From NCBI GenBank assembly GCA_022453515.1, contig JAJNNY010000023.1, positions 372,001-436,000 on the forward strand: a stretch of DNA of 64,000 bases. The letters run 5' to 3'. Positions 26,301 through 36,865 of the stretch are shown in pieces (the stretch's first letter is position 1; the number at the start of each line of letters is the position of its first letter). The notes under the pieces were generated by a model. That model was not told the origin of the DNA. It was given only the letters and a program-made list of their open reading frames with translations, and made no database searches. The translations under genes and the position numbers were made by a program. The stretch comes from Astrocystis sublimbata (Eukaryota; Ascomycota; Sordariomycetes; Xylariales; Xylariaceae).

Positions 26301-27226
26301 TGAAGTGGATTACCGTATTGAAAGACCCGGCAACCGGTCCGCTACTGGCCAAGGCTGGCCTTGAACGGCCGAAGATCGACAGCAAGCTTTTCGCAACTTA
26401 TACTCGCCATTTCTGCGCAAGAGGCTGGCTGCACAGCCCACCACGCCGACAAGGTTCCAGCCAGTCTGCCTCGGCCACGAAAAAAGGGCCCTTGGCCGGC
26501 CGCGTCGCTGTTGTCACGGGTGCATCCTCAGGCATCGGTGCAGCAGTGGCTTCGGCCTTAGCTCAAGAGGGCGCGCATGTTGCAATCGCAGCACGTCGAA
26601 CTGATGCTTTAGACGTCCTCAAGGCAAAGTTATCTACTTCTGGAGTCAAGGTCCTCGTCCACAAGACCGACGTAACAGACAAATCGCAAGTGGAAGCTCT
26701 CATGCGTGAGACAGCGGAGCAACTCGGTCCCATTGACATTCTGGTGTCATGCGCCGGGGTCATGTACTTCACCATGATGGCCAATGTGCAGACAGACGAA
26801 TGGGAGCGCACGGTCGATGTCAATTGCAAAGGTCTCCTGCACTGCCTATCCTCCACCGTTCCGGGTATGTTGACTCGCGGTGCCGGACACATTGTCGCCA
26901 TCTCTTCGGATGCCGGTCGAAAGGTGTTCCCTGGCTTGGGCGTCTACTCGGCGAGCAAGTTCTTCGTTGAGGCTACGTTGCAGAGCTTACGTCTCGAGAC
27001 GGCTGGCACTGGCCTGCGTGTTACGGCTGTGCAACCTGGCAATGTGGCCACGGATCTGCTGGGCATGTCCACGGATCAAGAGGCGCTGAAGAAGTACGGC
27101 GAGCCAACTGGTGCGAAGGTCCTCAGCCCCCACGAGGTTGCTGGCGCGATTGTGTTCGCTCTCTGCCAGCCTGAGCATGTTTCGGTTAACGAGGTGCTAA
27201 TTGAGCCCCGGGATGAACCAATTTGA
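23372..27226 (+). CDS. NRPS-like A-T-R-SDR enzyme, probable glycine betaine reductase (ATRR type)
   Basis: An intronless gene of 1284 residues with four modules. The adenylation domain (about 10-530) has A3 YSSGTTGRPKG at about 164, YSASETHE, YRTGD and an A10-like VSGKVDTKRL. The carrier domain has DLGGHSL with phosphopantetheine-accepting Ser574. A thioester reductase starts with TGTTGYLGG at about 657 and has YGQTK. A C-terminal classical SDR has VVTGASSGIGA at about 1047 and YSASK at about 1192. There is no condensation domain. Domain order and length match fungal ATRR, shown in Aspergillus to reduce glycine betaine through the aldehyde to choline with NADPH. The reaction here is inferred from that match; an unrelated acid substrate is possible. 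No biosynthetic partners flank it, which fits a metabolic rather than a cluster role. Confidence 0.85.
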   Translation: MTVIDINKDLSALFSSQVKATPDLVALEDGSTSLTYAELDARVHRLASRLQQKGVGRDSLVGILMGRSADYVISCLAALRAGGAFLVLELAYPPGLLADVLEDAQPVIAITQTTYAGQITGRVPLIILDDEESARVDSNSLDESMNGLQAAPVDDLERLAFVSYSSGTTGRPKGIANPHRAAVRSYDLRFGLSDLKPGDRVACNVFFIWEILRPLLRGATVVPVPDEKSYDPVALVEFLQSERITETLMTPTLLATILARHANFGTRLKDLRTVWLNGEVVTTDLARRGLRALPNARLLNVYSASETHEIACGDIREMFDDEAQVVPVGAPFDLEHTYIVDEEGNRVENGVSGELVIGGSLLARGYLNLPETTAKAFLRDPFDSTPDARMYRTGDTARMLASGHLEITGRVGSMIKIRGYSVQPGAVEHAITTNLAFSQCAVVAHGDGLDRQLVAYVVADAEVTEDRPAVSIDDAGFSPEARRILSGHLAHYMIPTIWVQMDVLPTHEVSGKVDTKRLPSPTRARDPQANGKKEETDQKITLNDIAKIWASVLNMPHATIMQQEHGFFDLGGHSLALVELITRLTGTYGFPVALARLAGNPTLQGHLEVVRDARDGHTAAVQADLPRILQADSVLNDDIQPKSTKMQRLSEVDTVLLTGTTGYLGGFLLHTLIETTTANIICLVRFTDLNGDRNQAGGMARVRGNLLDLGLWNDSMLERIEILPANLSRTRLGLSPDAFNELASRVQVIIHSAATVNLVYPYAAMRGANVTGTREILRLACKAGATVHHVSTNGVLPNSTEGWSEDAMVDIDAVPEKLLDGYGQTKWVAEQLVLAAADRGLPARIYRPGTISGHSTSGSSNTYDLLNALVVESLQLGHAPNVDGWYAEMTPADFVSKAILSIADVADTEQRVFHLGDPNPLPTKELFGILGELGYATTPLDWVDWVARWNEQRGSRPGDNIFTVDILRRGMPTIEGLKWITVLKDPATGPLLAKAGLERPKIDSKLFATYTRHFCARGWLHSPPRRQGSSQSASATKKGPLAGRVAVVTGASSGIGAAVASALAQEGAHVAIAARRTDALDVLKAKLSTSGVKVLVHKTDVTDKSQVEALMRETAEQLGPIDILVSCAGVMYFTMMANVQTDEWERTVDVNCKGLLHCLSSTVPGMLTRGAGHIVAISSDAGRKVFPGLGVYSASKFFVEATLQSLRLETAGTGLRVTAVQPGNVATDLLGMSTDQEALKKYGEPTGAKVLSPHEVAGAIVFALCQPEHVSVNEVLIEPRDEPI

Positions 27227-27794
27227 ACACTTTGGGCAGCAGATAGAAGTCTTGGATATGTGATAAAACGGGAAAATTTGGAATTAAATTGGCAACGCAC
27301 TGGTAGATGTAAAGGTGGGGAGATCTTGGTCGACTCTGCCCCTTTTTATTCTCTTCTCCTTTATTGATACTTGCCATGACCAATACGAGACTATACACAC
27401 CATGCACCAGGATTACGACGAGCACAAAAAATTTGTTCGGGTTTCCATTGTGGCGGAAAGCAGCCGATTTTTATATAGGATTCGATGTCGAAGACTAGCT
27501 AAGACCAGCTACCCCAAATATCATACAACCCATACGAATTTCCCTGGTTTCCATCCCATGTTGCCTGTATCCTATCCCACCTTCTAGAACCCCGTTAACC
27601 ATCCATCCATCCATCCAACCAACCCAAGTCCCGGCCGTAAAGTAACCCGTGAAGATCCATGGTCTCTGAAATGACCGATCTAGAAACCAAAACATTGAGA
27701 CAGACGGTCGTGCGCAATCGACCCTAGAGAGCTTCGTGCGATTCGCCTAGGCATCGTTGTGTGAAGCCCCGTAGGGTGGAGCAAGCGGATGCCT
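27227..27794. other. Convergent 3' intergenic region
   Basis: 3' ends of the NRPS-like gene and the proline-rich secreted protein gene face each other here. A CCAT tetranucleotide run lies at about 27599-27614. No gene was seen. Confidence 0.5.
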
Positions 27795-28940
27795 CTAGTA
27801 GAGAGCGCTGCGCTTGTGGACCTTGGCGGCAGCCGAAGCAGCGGGGGGAGGAGGGGGAGCCTCGCCGTCAGCGGGAGGTGGGGGAGGAGCCTCACCCGCA
27901 GGAGGAGGAGGAGGGGCCTCACCATCAGCGGGAGGTGGGGGGGGAGCCTCACCCGCAGGAGGAGGAGGGGGAGCTTCGCCGTCGGCAGGAGGAGGAGGGG
28001 CCTCGCCGTCAGCAGGGGGGGCGGGGGCGTCCTCGAGAATCAGAGCAGCCAGGGAAGGAGCAGGCAGGCCCGAGGCAGCTCCGGAGGGAGGGAGAGGAAG
28101 TCCCGAAGCAGCTCCGGAGGGAGGTGGTGGGGGAGCAGCAGTCTCAGCAGGAGGCAGAGGGGCACCAGAGGCAGCTCCCGAAGGAGGAGGCGGCGGGGGA
28201 GCCGCAGTCTCGGCCGGGGGGAGGGGTGCACCCGAGATGGCTCCCTCAGGGGGCGGCGGGGGAGCAGTTCCCGAAGGCGGGGGAGGAGGTCCAGAGACAG
28301 CTCCCGAGGGAGGCGGTGGGGGAGCTCCCGATGGAGGCGGCGGCGGGGGGGCCGCAGTCTCAGCAGGAGGCAGTGGCAGCCCAGAGGCGGCCCCCGAAGG
28401 AGGAGGCGGCGGGGGAGCCGCAGTCTCGGCCGGGGGAAGGGGTGCACCCGAGATGGCTCCCTCAGGGGGCGGCGGGGGAGCAGTTCCCGAAGGCGGGGGA
28501 GGAAGTCCCGAAAGAGCTCCCGAGGGCGGGAGAGGGAGTCCTGACGCAGCTCCAGAGGGAGGAGGAGGAAGACCCGAGTCAGCTCCAGCAGGCGGCGGTG
28601 GGGGGGCCGCAGTCTCAAGAGGAGCCGCAGTCTCAGTCTCGGCAGCCTTGCCCTTGCCCTTGCCCTTAGGGCCCCTACCGGCACCGGGACCGGCTAAGTC
28701 ACCGAGCAGCTTCTTGAGAGGACCCTCCTTGTCATCGGCGGCGGCAGCATCTTTGTCGGCAGCCTTGCCGCGGCCACCACCGAGGATGCCGAGGAGACCG
28801 GCAAGCGGGCCGGCTCGGGCACCTTCGTCCTGAGCAGCCTCTTCACGGGCTACGACAGCATGTTTAGCGTTGGAAGCTGGCAGGGCAGCACCAAGCGAGG
28901 CGGAAGCCGCCAGAACGGTCAGGATGGTTCCAGTCTTCAT
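27795..28940 (-). CDS. Secreted proline-rich repeat protein
   Basis: An intronless gene of 381 residues. The start MKTGTILTVLAASASLGAA is a clear signal peptide with cleavage expected near residue 20. About residues 40-105 are charged and include GGGRGKAADKDAAAADD and a KGKGKGK patch. From about 110 to 365 the chain is repeats of the type APPPPPPSGAASGLPLPP and PPPPADGEAPPPPPAGEA. One block containing AISGAPLPPAETAAPPPP occurs twice almost unchanged. The C-terminus ends HKRSALY, so a Kex2-type Lys-Arg site lies four residues from the end. Proline-rich secreted proteins of this sort sit in the cell wall or extracellular matrix; that role is inferred. Strong GC bias leaves long open frames on the opposite strand too, but only this one has a signal peptide. 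A TATA-like ATAAATAA lies about 280 bases upstream. Confidence 0.78.
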   Translation of the reverse strand: MKTGTILTVLAASASLGAALPASNAKHAVVAREEAAQDEGARAGPLAGLLGILGGGRGKAADKDAAAADDKEGPLKKLLGDLAGPGAGRGPKGKGKGKAAETETAAPLETAAPPPPPAGADSGLPPPPSGAASGLPLPPSGALSGLPPPPSGTAPPPPPEGAISGAPLPPAETAAPPPPPPSGAASGLPLPPAETAAPPPPPPSGAPPPPPSGAVSGPPPPPSGTAPPPPPEGAISGAPLPPAETAAPPPPPPSGAASGAPLPPAETAAPPPPPSGAASGLPLPPSGAASGLPAPSLAALILEDAPAPPADGEAPPPPADGEAPPPPPAGEAPPPPPADGEAPPPPPAGEAPPPPPADGEAPPPPPAASAAAKVHKRSALY

Positions 28941-31727
28941 TTTGAAGAAACAAAAAGGTAAATCAGAAAAAACTAGTCAATAGTGATCACAGGGAGAATG
29001 TCCAGCTCGCAGAGCTGATGGTCCGTGAGAAGAATAGAAAGATCTGAGCACAGCTGATGATGGGTTAGCAGATGACCAGCTGGAGAAAGTGGGTTTGATC
29101 TGACCTCGAGACTAATGGAAGAATAAGGGAGAAGCGAAGCTGTTATTGTTCAATCCCTGGATAGTCTGGCTGATGATGGATGGAGAAAATGGAGATAGAT
29201 TGGGCACGGGAGGCACGATTATTTATGGACGATTGACATAGTATAACCATTTACCAGGTTTGCATAACGACATCCTTGGTTAAGGTTTACCAACTGTAGA
29301 AGTCGAAGACAATCGCCACAAAGAACCATGCTGAACATCCTGTAGCATGGCAAGGGGTAGAGCTCCAGAGTGGAAAAGGGGTGACGTAGCCAGAACGCAG
29401 TATACGTAGCCTGAGACTGAGGCAATAGCAGAAATACGAAACATACTATACGTGAGTTTCACGATCACACCATTCTTCATCACCACCATAGCGCAAAGCG
29501 ATCTTAGCATCGGTTGAGTATCAGAGGATCTCCGTATAGTTGATCACAGATCTCCAGGTGGTAGATCACACCAAGTTCGATGGGATTGGCAACCCCTCGC
29601 GACCGACCTGGCGCTGCGCATTCTAGAATGATCCTGGCGATAACAGAGCGATTGACGATGTGCCAAGGTGACTTTCCTTTTGTTGATGTTTTGTGATTGG
29701 CGCTGTAGAGAGTCTCACAGGGAGTAGATCAAACGAGTCCCAAACGACGCCAACCGTAACAAGGTCTTGGGGTCACGTGATGGGGGCCGAGAAAGACGAA
29801 TACCCACGATAGACATCCCTACTTCGGTATAGACAATCAATGCAGAGTTTATGATCTTCGCAAGGGTCCTGCCCCGGCACGATTATTTACCATGGACCAG
29901 GTAGCGAGCTCGACCGGGCTTGGCCGATGTGCTCGCTCACTGCTAAAAGCCTCAAGTGCTGGCGACGAGATCTGCAGTCCGCCTGTAACATCGACGACGG
30001 ACACAGCCACCCGGGACATTGACTTTCATCCCATAAACGGATGGGGGTGGTCGGGCTGGACTTGAGGCTAGGGTATCCCGATCATCGCATTGCGATCCGA
30101 ACCAGTCCAGGGCGCTCAAGCGCACAGATTACCACCCGCGTTTGCGGTAGATTGACAATGTGTGCTTGGTATGCTTAGTCGCCTGTGTCAAACGCTAGTG
30201 TCCGTTGCTTAGAGCCTTCTCAGTGGCCGTCTAGGCTGTCATACTCGAACGTAAACAGAGCCGGTCGCGAAATTTTCTTGATTTACTGTAGAGAGAATCG
30301 GAGCAGTCGCTCTGTTCGTATGCCACAATGCTATCAGGAGAACGGGCCAAGACATTCGCAAGGCCGTTTACGAACCAGCCGCGCGAATTTCTGCACAGGG
30401 GTCCGGATGTTGCACACGGCGATGTGTGTCACAAGGGGGCCGATAGCTTCTGAGAGATCTATCGAACCAATATTTCAAGCCCGTCAAAGATTCATTGCAA
30501 AGCGCGCTCACCGAGGTATGTGACCGCTCGTCTTATGGTCTTATTAGACACATTTCGTCTCATGTCTGTCTGTCTGTCTGCATTGGACATCTCAGAGTCT
30601 CAGACTATGGCTTCGCTAGACATGCATGGAAATGGACAAGTGCGAACCTTTCCAAGTTGCCTTATGCATACGTATGCAATTGTTAGTTCGGGTCTAGTAG
30701 CGAAGCAAAAGGCTTGGATCGGACGAATTGCGGGATTAGTGGTGGAGGAAGGACGGATTACCTGGTGGTTTGTCATCACCAAGTTCGCCATCGAAGTGCT
30801 TGTGGCGATCAATATATAGATAGTCAAGATACGCCGGTTTAGAGGTTTGTGATAATGTTTTCTCATTTTTTCTTTTCTTCCCATCAGTCGATCGCTGTTC
30901 TGGTCGGAGCGGTGGATGTACGAAGGGAGGGCGCATGTTGGTGATGAATGGCAACCTGGGACTGTTATAGAGTGTCTACCTACCTCCTAGTGGGTAACGA
31001 ACGGTTGGTGCTATTCATTCTGTAGATCGTGGCCCCCGGGGACGCATCCTCCTACATGATGATGAACTTTCGGCTCATGGTAATCACCAAACCATATGAT
31101 GACATGCTGGAGTTAACATAGAAGATGGTACCATGGGATGAAATGCTTGGTACTGTGGGTGGGTAGGCAGATCTTGGTAGATCAGAGCAGACGAAGTCGA
31201 TATGCCAATGTTGAGTTGCCGAGAGTGAAGGTGAGGTGAGGTGAGCTCCACACAACCAACCTTCAACCTTGCACCTACCGACATGTTACCAGGTGGTGTG
31301 CTTGTGTAGGCACATACCTACATGTAGGTGCGTGTGCGTGTGCGAGTACTCGTACACTGTACAGTGCAGTGACTGCATACATGTACCACTTAAGATCCAT
31401 ACTATGTAGGTAATTGTCGAGCTCTGATTGGCCCGGTCCGCCACTGCTACGAGCGGCTTTCGACGGAGGGGATTTTTCATGTGGTACCTACCTCAATGGC
31501 TCGGGTGCTCGCCGCTCGGGTCCTGACAGATGGAATGAGGGACGCATCTGAGCAATGTCATCATAGCCCGTTGTCGGCAGAAACCTCCAGTCAGTCACAA
31601 CTTGCACCATGCCTTGACTCGACACGACAAGCCCGTCTCTCCCTCTCCGCCTCTCCGCCTCTCTCTTCCTCATTTTGAACTGCGGGTGGTGCAAGACGCA
31701 TATATATAAGTACCTACAGCTGCCACT
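28941..31727. promoter_or_regulatory. Divergent intergenic region before ETF-QO
   Basis: 2.8 kb between the proline-rich protein gene and ETF-QO, which are divergent. No coding sequence was supported; frames such as 30520-30819 are short and domain-free. A TATA-like run ATATATATAAG lies at 31700-31710, just upstream of the ETF-QO start. Confidence 0.45.
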
Positions 31728-33814
31728 ATGTCAACCTCGACTCCTCTGCAGGCGTTTGCGCGTCGCGGCGCTCTCCTCGCCGGCCGTGCACGAGTCCCCC
31801 AGCACGCATGCCCAAGGACCGTCCGCTCTTCGTCTTCGCCAATTGCACTGCGCTCGCGAACAATATGCCTTGCCACCCCCGCCGCCCCCGCCGCCTCGAT
31901 ACCCCGGACCTCCGCCCACACCCGCGCCCGCGCCTTCACCACCACCCCACCACGGCCTTTTGCCAGCGTCGACGAGAGCTTCGACCCCAAATCGATCGAA
32001 CGAGAGAGCGACGAGGTCGATGTGTGCATAATAGGCGGAGGTACATGATCTCCATCCCCCCACGAGCGCCTCCGCGGCCTGCAGGGCCCGCAAACGACAA
32101 GGAGCTCGATGCTAATGTTCCCTGGCTTGCTATAGGGCCTGCCGGCTTGAGTGCGGCTATCCGTCTGAAGCAGTTGGCAAACGAGAGCGGCAACGACGAG
32201 TTCAGAGTCATCTTGCTTGAGAAGGCTGGCGAGATAGGCGCACATATCCTCTCCGGGGCCGTCATACAGCCCTCTGCCGTGGCCGAGCTCTTCCCCGACT
32301 GGCTCGACGAGGACAACGAGAACCGCTTCCAACATGCCACCCCCGCCGCCGGGGACAAGATGAGGTTTCTGACCCAGTCTTCGGCCATACCCATACCCAC
32401 TCCTCCCCAGATGAACAACCACGGCAACTACATCGTCAGCCTGAACGAGTTCACCAAATGGCTGGGCGAGCGCGCCGAGGAAGTCGGAGTCGAGGTGTAC
32501 CCAGGCTTTGCAGCTGCCGAGGTCCTCTACGACTCGGATGGCTCGGTCAAGGGCGTGGCGACCAACGACCTGGGCCTCGCCCGAGACGGACAGCCGAAAG
32601 ACAACTTCGAACGAGGCATGGAGTTCCACGCACGCGTCACCATGTTTGGCGAGGGCTGCCATGGCAGCTTGACGAAGCAGGTCATTGGCAAGTTTGACTT
32701 GAGGAGGGACAGCCAGCCGCAGACCTACGGTTTGGGTCTGAAAGAAGTCTGGGAGATTGACCCCGCCAAGTTCAACAAGGGCCAGATCGTGCACTCCATG
32801 GGCTACCCACTGCCTTCCGACACATATGGCGGTGCTTGGATGTATCATTTCGGGGACAACCTGGTGAGCATTGGACTAGTCGTCGCTCTGGACTACCCGA
32901 ATCCTTGGCTATCTCCGTACGGCGAGTTCCAGAAGCTGAAGCAGCACCCGCTTTACAAGTCGGTGCTTGAGGGTGGCAAGTGTCTATCTTATGGCGCGAG
33001 AGCTCTGAACGAGGGTGGATTCCAGTCCATTCCCAAGGTCGCCTTCCCCGGCGGCGCATTGATTGGCGACTCTGCCGGCTTCGTCAACGTTCCCAAGGTC
33101 AAAGGTACACACAACGCCATGAAATCCGGCATGCTAGCTGCCGAATCCGCCTGGACCGCCTTGTCTGGCGGGGACTCTAGCTCCGTCTTCCTCTACAGCT
33201 ACGAGGATTCGCTGCGCAAATCGGCAATTTGGAAAGAATTGAAAGAGGTTAGGAACATGCGCCCTTCCTTCCAGACCCCTCTTGGCGTGTTCGGTGGTGT
33301 GATGTACTCCGGTCTGGAGGCCTACGTGCTCAAAGGACGAGTGCCCTGGACATTGAGTCACAAACATGCCGACCATGCCGCCACAAAACATGCCGACCAA
33401 TGTAGCAAGATCGAATACCCAAAGCCGGATGGCAAGATCTCGTTCGACATCCTAACCAGTGTTTCTCGAACGGGGACGAACCACGAAGAGGATCAGCCTG
33501 TCCACCTCCAAGTCAAAGACTGGGACGCTCACGCCAAGGAGACGTGGCCTGCATACAAAGGCCTAGAAAATCGGTTTTGTCCCGCTGGTGTCTATGAGTA
33601 CGTGGAAGATGACTCGAAACCGCTCGGTGTCCGATTCCAAATCAACGCGCAGAAGTGAGTACTTGAGTAGTTTCTTGGCCTCTCCAACTACAGCCCGTGC
33701 TGACTGGACACTAGCTGCATTCACTGCAAGACGTGCGATATCAAGGCTCCTCATCAGGACATCAATTGGGCTGTTCCTCAAGGCGGCGAAGGTCCAAAGT
33801 ATTACAAGACCTAA
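31728..33814 (+). CDS. Electron transfer flavoprotein-ubiquinone oxidoreductase (mitochondrial)
   Basis: ETF-QO, the inner-membrane enzyme that passes electrons from electron transfer flavoprotein to ubiquinone during fatty acid and amino acid breakdown; the yeast homologue is CIR2. Exons 31728-32040, 32136-33654 and 33715-33814 give 643 residues. The first exon encodes a long Arg/Ser/Ala-rich mitochondrial presequence and ends inside the FAD motif, restored as IIGGGPAG (about 101-108). Further marks are [21 protein letters not shown] and the membrane-contact region around YPNPWLSPY. The 4Fe-4S cluster ligands are Cys586 (RFCPAGVYE) and Cys612, Cys615 and Cys618 ([11 protein letters not shown]), the last three on the short third exon. 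All family hallmarks are present and no break was seen. Confidence 0.93.
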
Positions 33815-35061
33815 GGTTGTTGTTATTGTTGTTGCATGATGGTGTGAAGGATAACGCTTTGGAAAGTTGTGATTTCGGAGCAATCTACTAATTATACCCA
33901 CGAGGATCTATTAAGAAAGCATTTACAGGACGATCGATCAACATCGGGCGCAAGGACTTCATTGTAGATTATGATATACACGAGACATTCAAACGCAAAT
34001 CAATGGCATATGAGTCGCTCCCGAAAATCCAAATCGTCGCGCATATGGGCCTACAATGTGACGTCTATGCCAGGAATTGAGCTTCATTGTGTGGTCATCA
34101 GCTCCGCTGTTCATTCATGATGCTTATGCCAAATAACGTGCTATTCTCGACGCATGCACGGTAGCGCAAATATGAGGTAAGACTTTGGCTGGCGTTGGCG
34201 AAGTCTCTATCTTCTGCCACACTTGGCTTATCACAAAACCCCAATGGAGGCCGCAATCGCCTCTGGCCGACTCCACTACGGTTGCCGAAAGACGTGAGCC
34301 GCATCGCCATTTACAACCTTATCAAGAGCATACAAACGAGTCTCAATTGAGTATGATAGGCCATCATATGCACGGTTACATATGTTGCGCCTCATTTCTG
34401 AAGTTGCTACGCAATATTAGAAAACTTTCAAGTCGTTCACATAGTTATAAATGTGATAGTTGGAAGCAATGCTACGCTCGTTGCTTGCCTCCGAATCACA
34501 GCGCGCATTCGCCTTTCGACCCTATGCATCTCGGGCGAGGCGAGGACGAGTCTGGTTGGCTCTCGAAAGAACACCCGATGTGCCAATGGCTCAATCCTGC
34601 AGTTTGTGCTACCCTCGCGGTCGCAATGTTTCCCCAGATGGCTAGAATGCTACGCTGAGCGGCCTTTTTGGAGTCGTGCGTTTCCCCAGAAAGGCGAATT
34701 TTGCACTGGGCCGCCCTGTCTGTCCAAGCTGGAGGCGGCTGGCTTGTGCTACTTTGCTCTGCTGTATGATCTGTCAAAAGCTGTGTCGAGCCAAGGAATG
34801 TGTGCTTTCGTTCCATATGAATGATCTCATGCTCGGAATGCGACCGTTCAGCCATGGCTATCACTTGCCTTAGATCTGTAATCTGTGTCCGTAATGACCT
34901 GCTACGCTGGGATCATGGCCGCATCGACTTGACCTATGTACTACTAGAGTGTCTGAAGATTCGATAATAGCTGGATAGTTCAAGATACATAAGGCCTGTC
35001 CGCTGCACCCCTGCTCCTGGTATTTACACATCCTATCCTACCTAGTCTACATTACCGTAAA
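33815..35061. other. Intergenic region
   Basis: 1.2 kb between ETF-QO and the DUF3445 gene, both rightward. No gene supported. Confidence 0.5.
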
Positions 35062-36709
35062 ATGGCAATGATTCTGACTTGGCCGGTTCTGGCAATATGC
35101 TTGCCTCTTATCATACTCGTTGCACTGAAACCACTCAAACATGGCTTCGTGTCCCAGAGGTTCAGATTTACTGGGAGCCCAACCCGCCCTTCTACTCCGG
35201 AGCTCGAGAAGCAGCGACCGTCGAAGTCTCTAGCCTCTACCACCTCCGACCTCCCGAAGACATTCGCACTCACACCAAGAGACCAGCTGAAGGACTTGGC
35301 GCGAACCTTGCAACCAGCGCAGCAGAAAGCACTGGGCAGCCTCAACTTTCACCAGGACGTATTCGAGCGCTCGCTGCTGGGTCTGGCTGAGAACTATCGC
35401 GATGCTGACGACTCGAGATACATCTGCTCTGGGCTTTCTGTCCGGGAAGTCAAGGCGCTGGGCGACTTTCCGGACCACGCGACCCTATCGGGTGTTCCCA
35501 TGCCAAACCCCTATCCAGAGTTCGACATCGACACCGCGAAGCCACGTCCATACAGGCCCTTGAGGTGGCCGCATCACCAGACCATGGGTAGGAGCCAAGC
35601 CCGCTTTCTCCAACTATCTTACCTGCTACCCTACCCACCCTATTCAACTGTTCACCTGCTAAGAGATACATACTATAAACACAGCCGTAGCAAAACTCGA
35701 GCCCGACTTCTGGATTGAGCTCGAATCCACATACAAGGAGCGTCTCGCGCAGCGCCATCGATTATACGAAAAGCATGGCGCCGACGTCGTGCACTGGCTG
35801 CCCGGGTCCGAGCTTGCGTGCAAGGAGCTCATGGAAATGGTCTTGCAGTTCGTGTGCGCGCGGTATCCACAGTACTTCGTGCTATCGGATGACCATTTTT
35901 GGCTCGAGAACAAGATCCTGGAGGTCCGCGCGAACATTCGGGCGAAGCACCCGCTCCTTGTCCTATTCGACCACGTACCGGAAGACTTTGCGATCATGCA
36001 GCGCGACGCAGAGACAGGGTACTACGTCTTCCGCGCGGGCGCGATCTGCTCTGCCATCGGGTTCAATGTCGGGACGAAGATCGGGAAAAAACTACACGAG
36101 ATCCACGTGCCGGTGCCCGACTACAAGGAGAAACTGCAGTTTAGTATGGACCGGTGAGCTTTCCCCTTGGCCTCCTTACTCATTGCCCCACAGGTGGCAA
36201 TAATAATGACAATGACAACATCTGACGACTTCCCCCGCAGGTTCTTCTCCAAGATGCCGACAAACAAGCCCTACCAGAGGGGAACGTGGGACCTCGAGCT
36301 AGACCAACCCCTTTACCGAGCGCCAGGAGAGGTGCCAGACCGCACCTTTGAGGAGAACGATGTCGCGCGGTTGTGCTACCGCGTGGACTGGCAGACGTTG
36401 CGGCGCATGCCGCTGTCGGGCGCCGTCGTGTTCAACTTCAAGGCGCTGTTCACGCCAATCGAGGAGGTCAGGGACGAGCCCTACGTGCCGAGCCTCATCC
36501 TCGCGTTCTTGCGAAACGGCAAGGCGAACATTAAGAACTACAAGAGCGTCGGGGGTGTCAAACATATCTTCACTCCGACGCTGGAAGGATACGAACGAGA
36601 GCAGAAGGAAACTGGGCTGATAGACAAAGATTGGGAACCCTCGACTTTGGAAGAGGGTCCCTTTTTTCAAGGCTGGGAGAAGAAATGGCACGCACAGCAA
36701 GGGTTTTGA
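35062..36709 (+). CDS. DUF3445 haem-dependent oxidative N-demethylase-like protein
   Basis: Exons 35062-35587, 35685-36153 and 36241-36709 give 487 residues in phase. The N-terminus (MAMILTWPVLAICLPLIILV) is a membrane anchor. The conserved DUF3445 core starts around residue 145 with PMPNPYPEFD and RPLRWPHHQTM, continues with KLEPDFWIELESTYKER (start of exon 2), and later has RVDWQTLRRMPLSGAVVFNF and the C-terminal SLILAFLRNGKANI. Bacterial members (HODM) bind haem and strip methyl groups oxidatively from methylated amines. That activity is not shown for fungal members, so the substrate is open. The gene converges on a zinc-finger regulator only about 160 bases away, which hints at a shared setting. 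Confidence 0.85.
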
Positions 36710-36865
36710 ATATAACATTGTGAGGACGTAGGCGCGCATTCGGGTTAGGGAGTTCAAAAGGCCACTTTGCTTGTGCCATCGTCATACTTGTTCTCAATCC
36801 GATTCGATTTATACTCGTTCGGTTTTGTTGAGATATTGGCATGCTCCCTAGGTGTTTGCGTAGTA

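Noticed and set aside
27789..28833. Long open frames on the plus strand (251-339 codons, Gly/Arg-rich)
   Set aside because: They are shadows of the GC-biased proline-rich gene on the minus strand; no signal peptide, domain or start context of their own.
27795..28940. Proline-rich secreted protein as a Kex2-processed RiPP (dikaritin) precursor
   Set aside because: Only one Lys-Arg, at the extreme end, and no repeated core peptides between dibasic sites or UstYa-like partner nearby.
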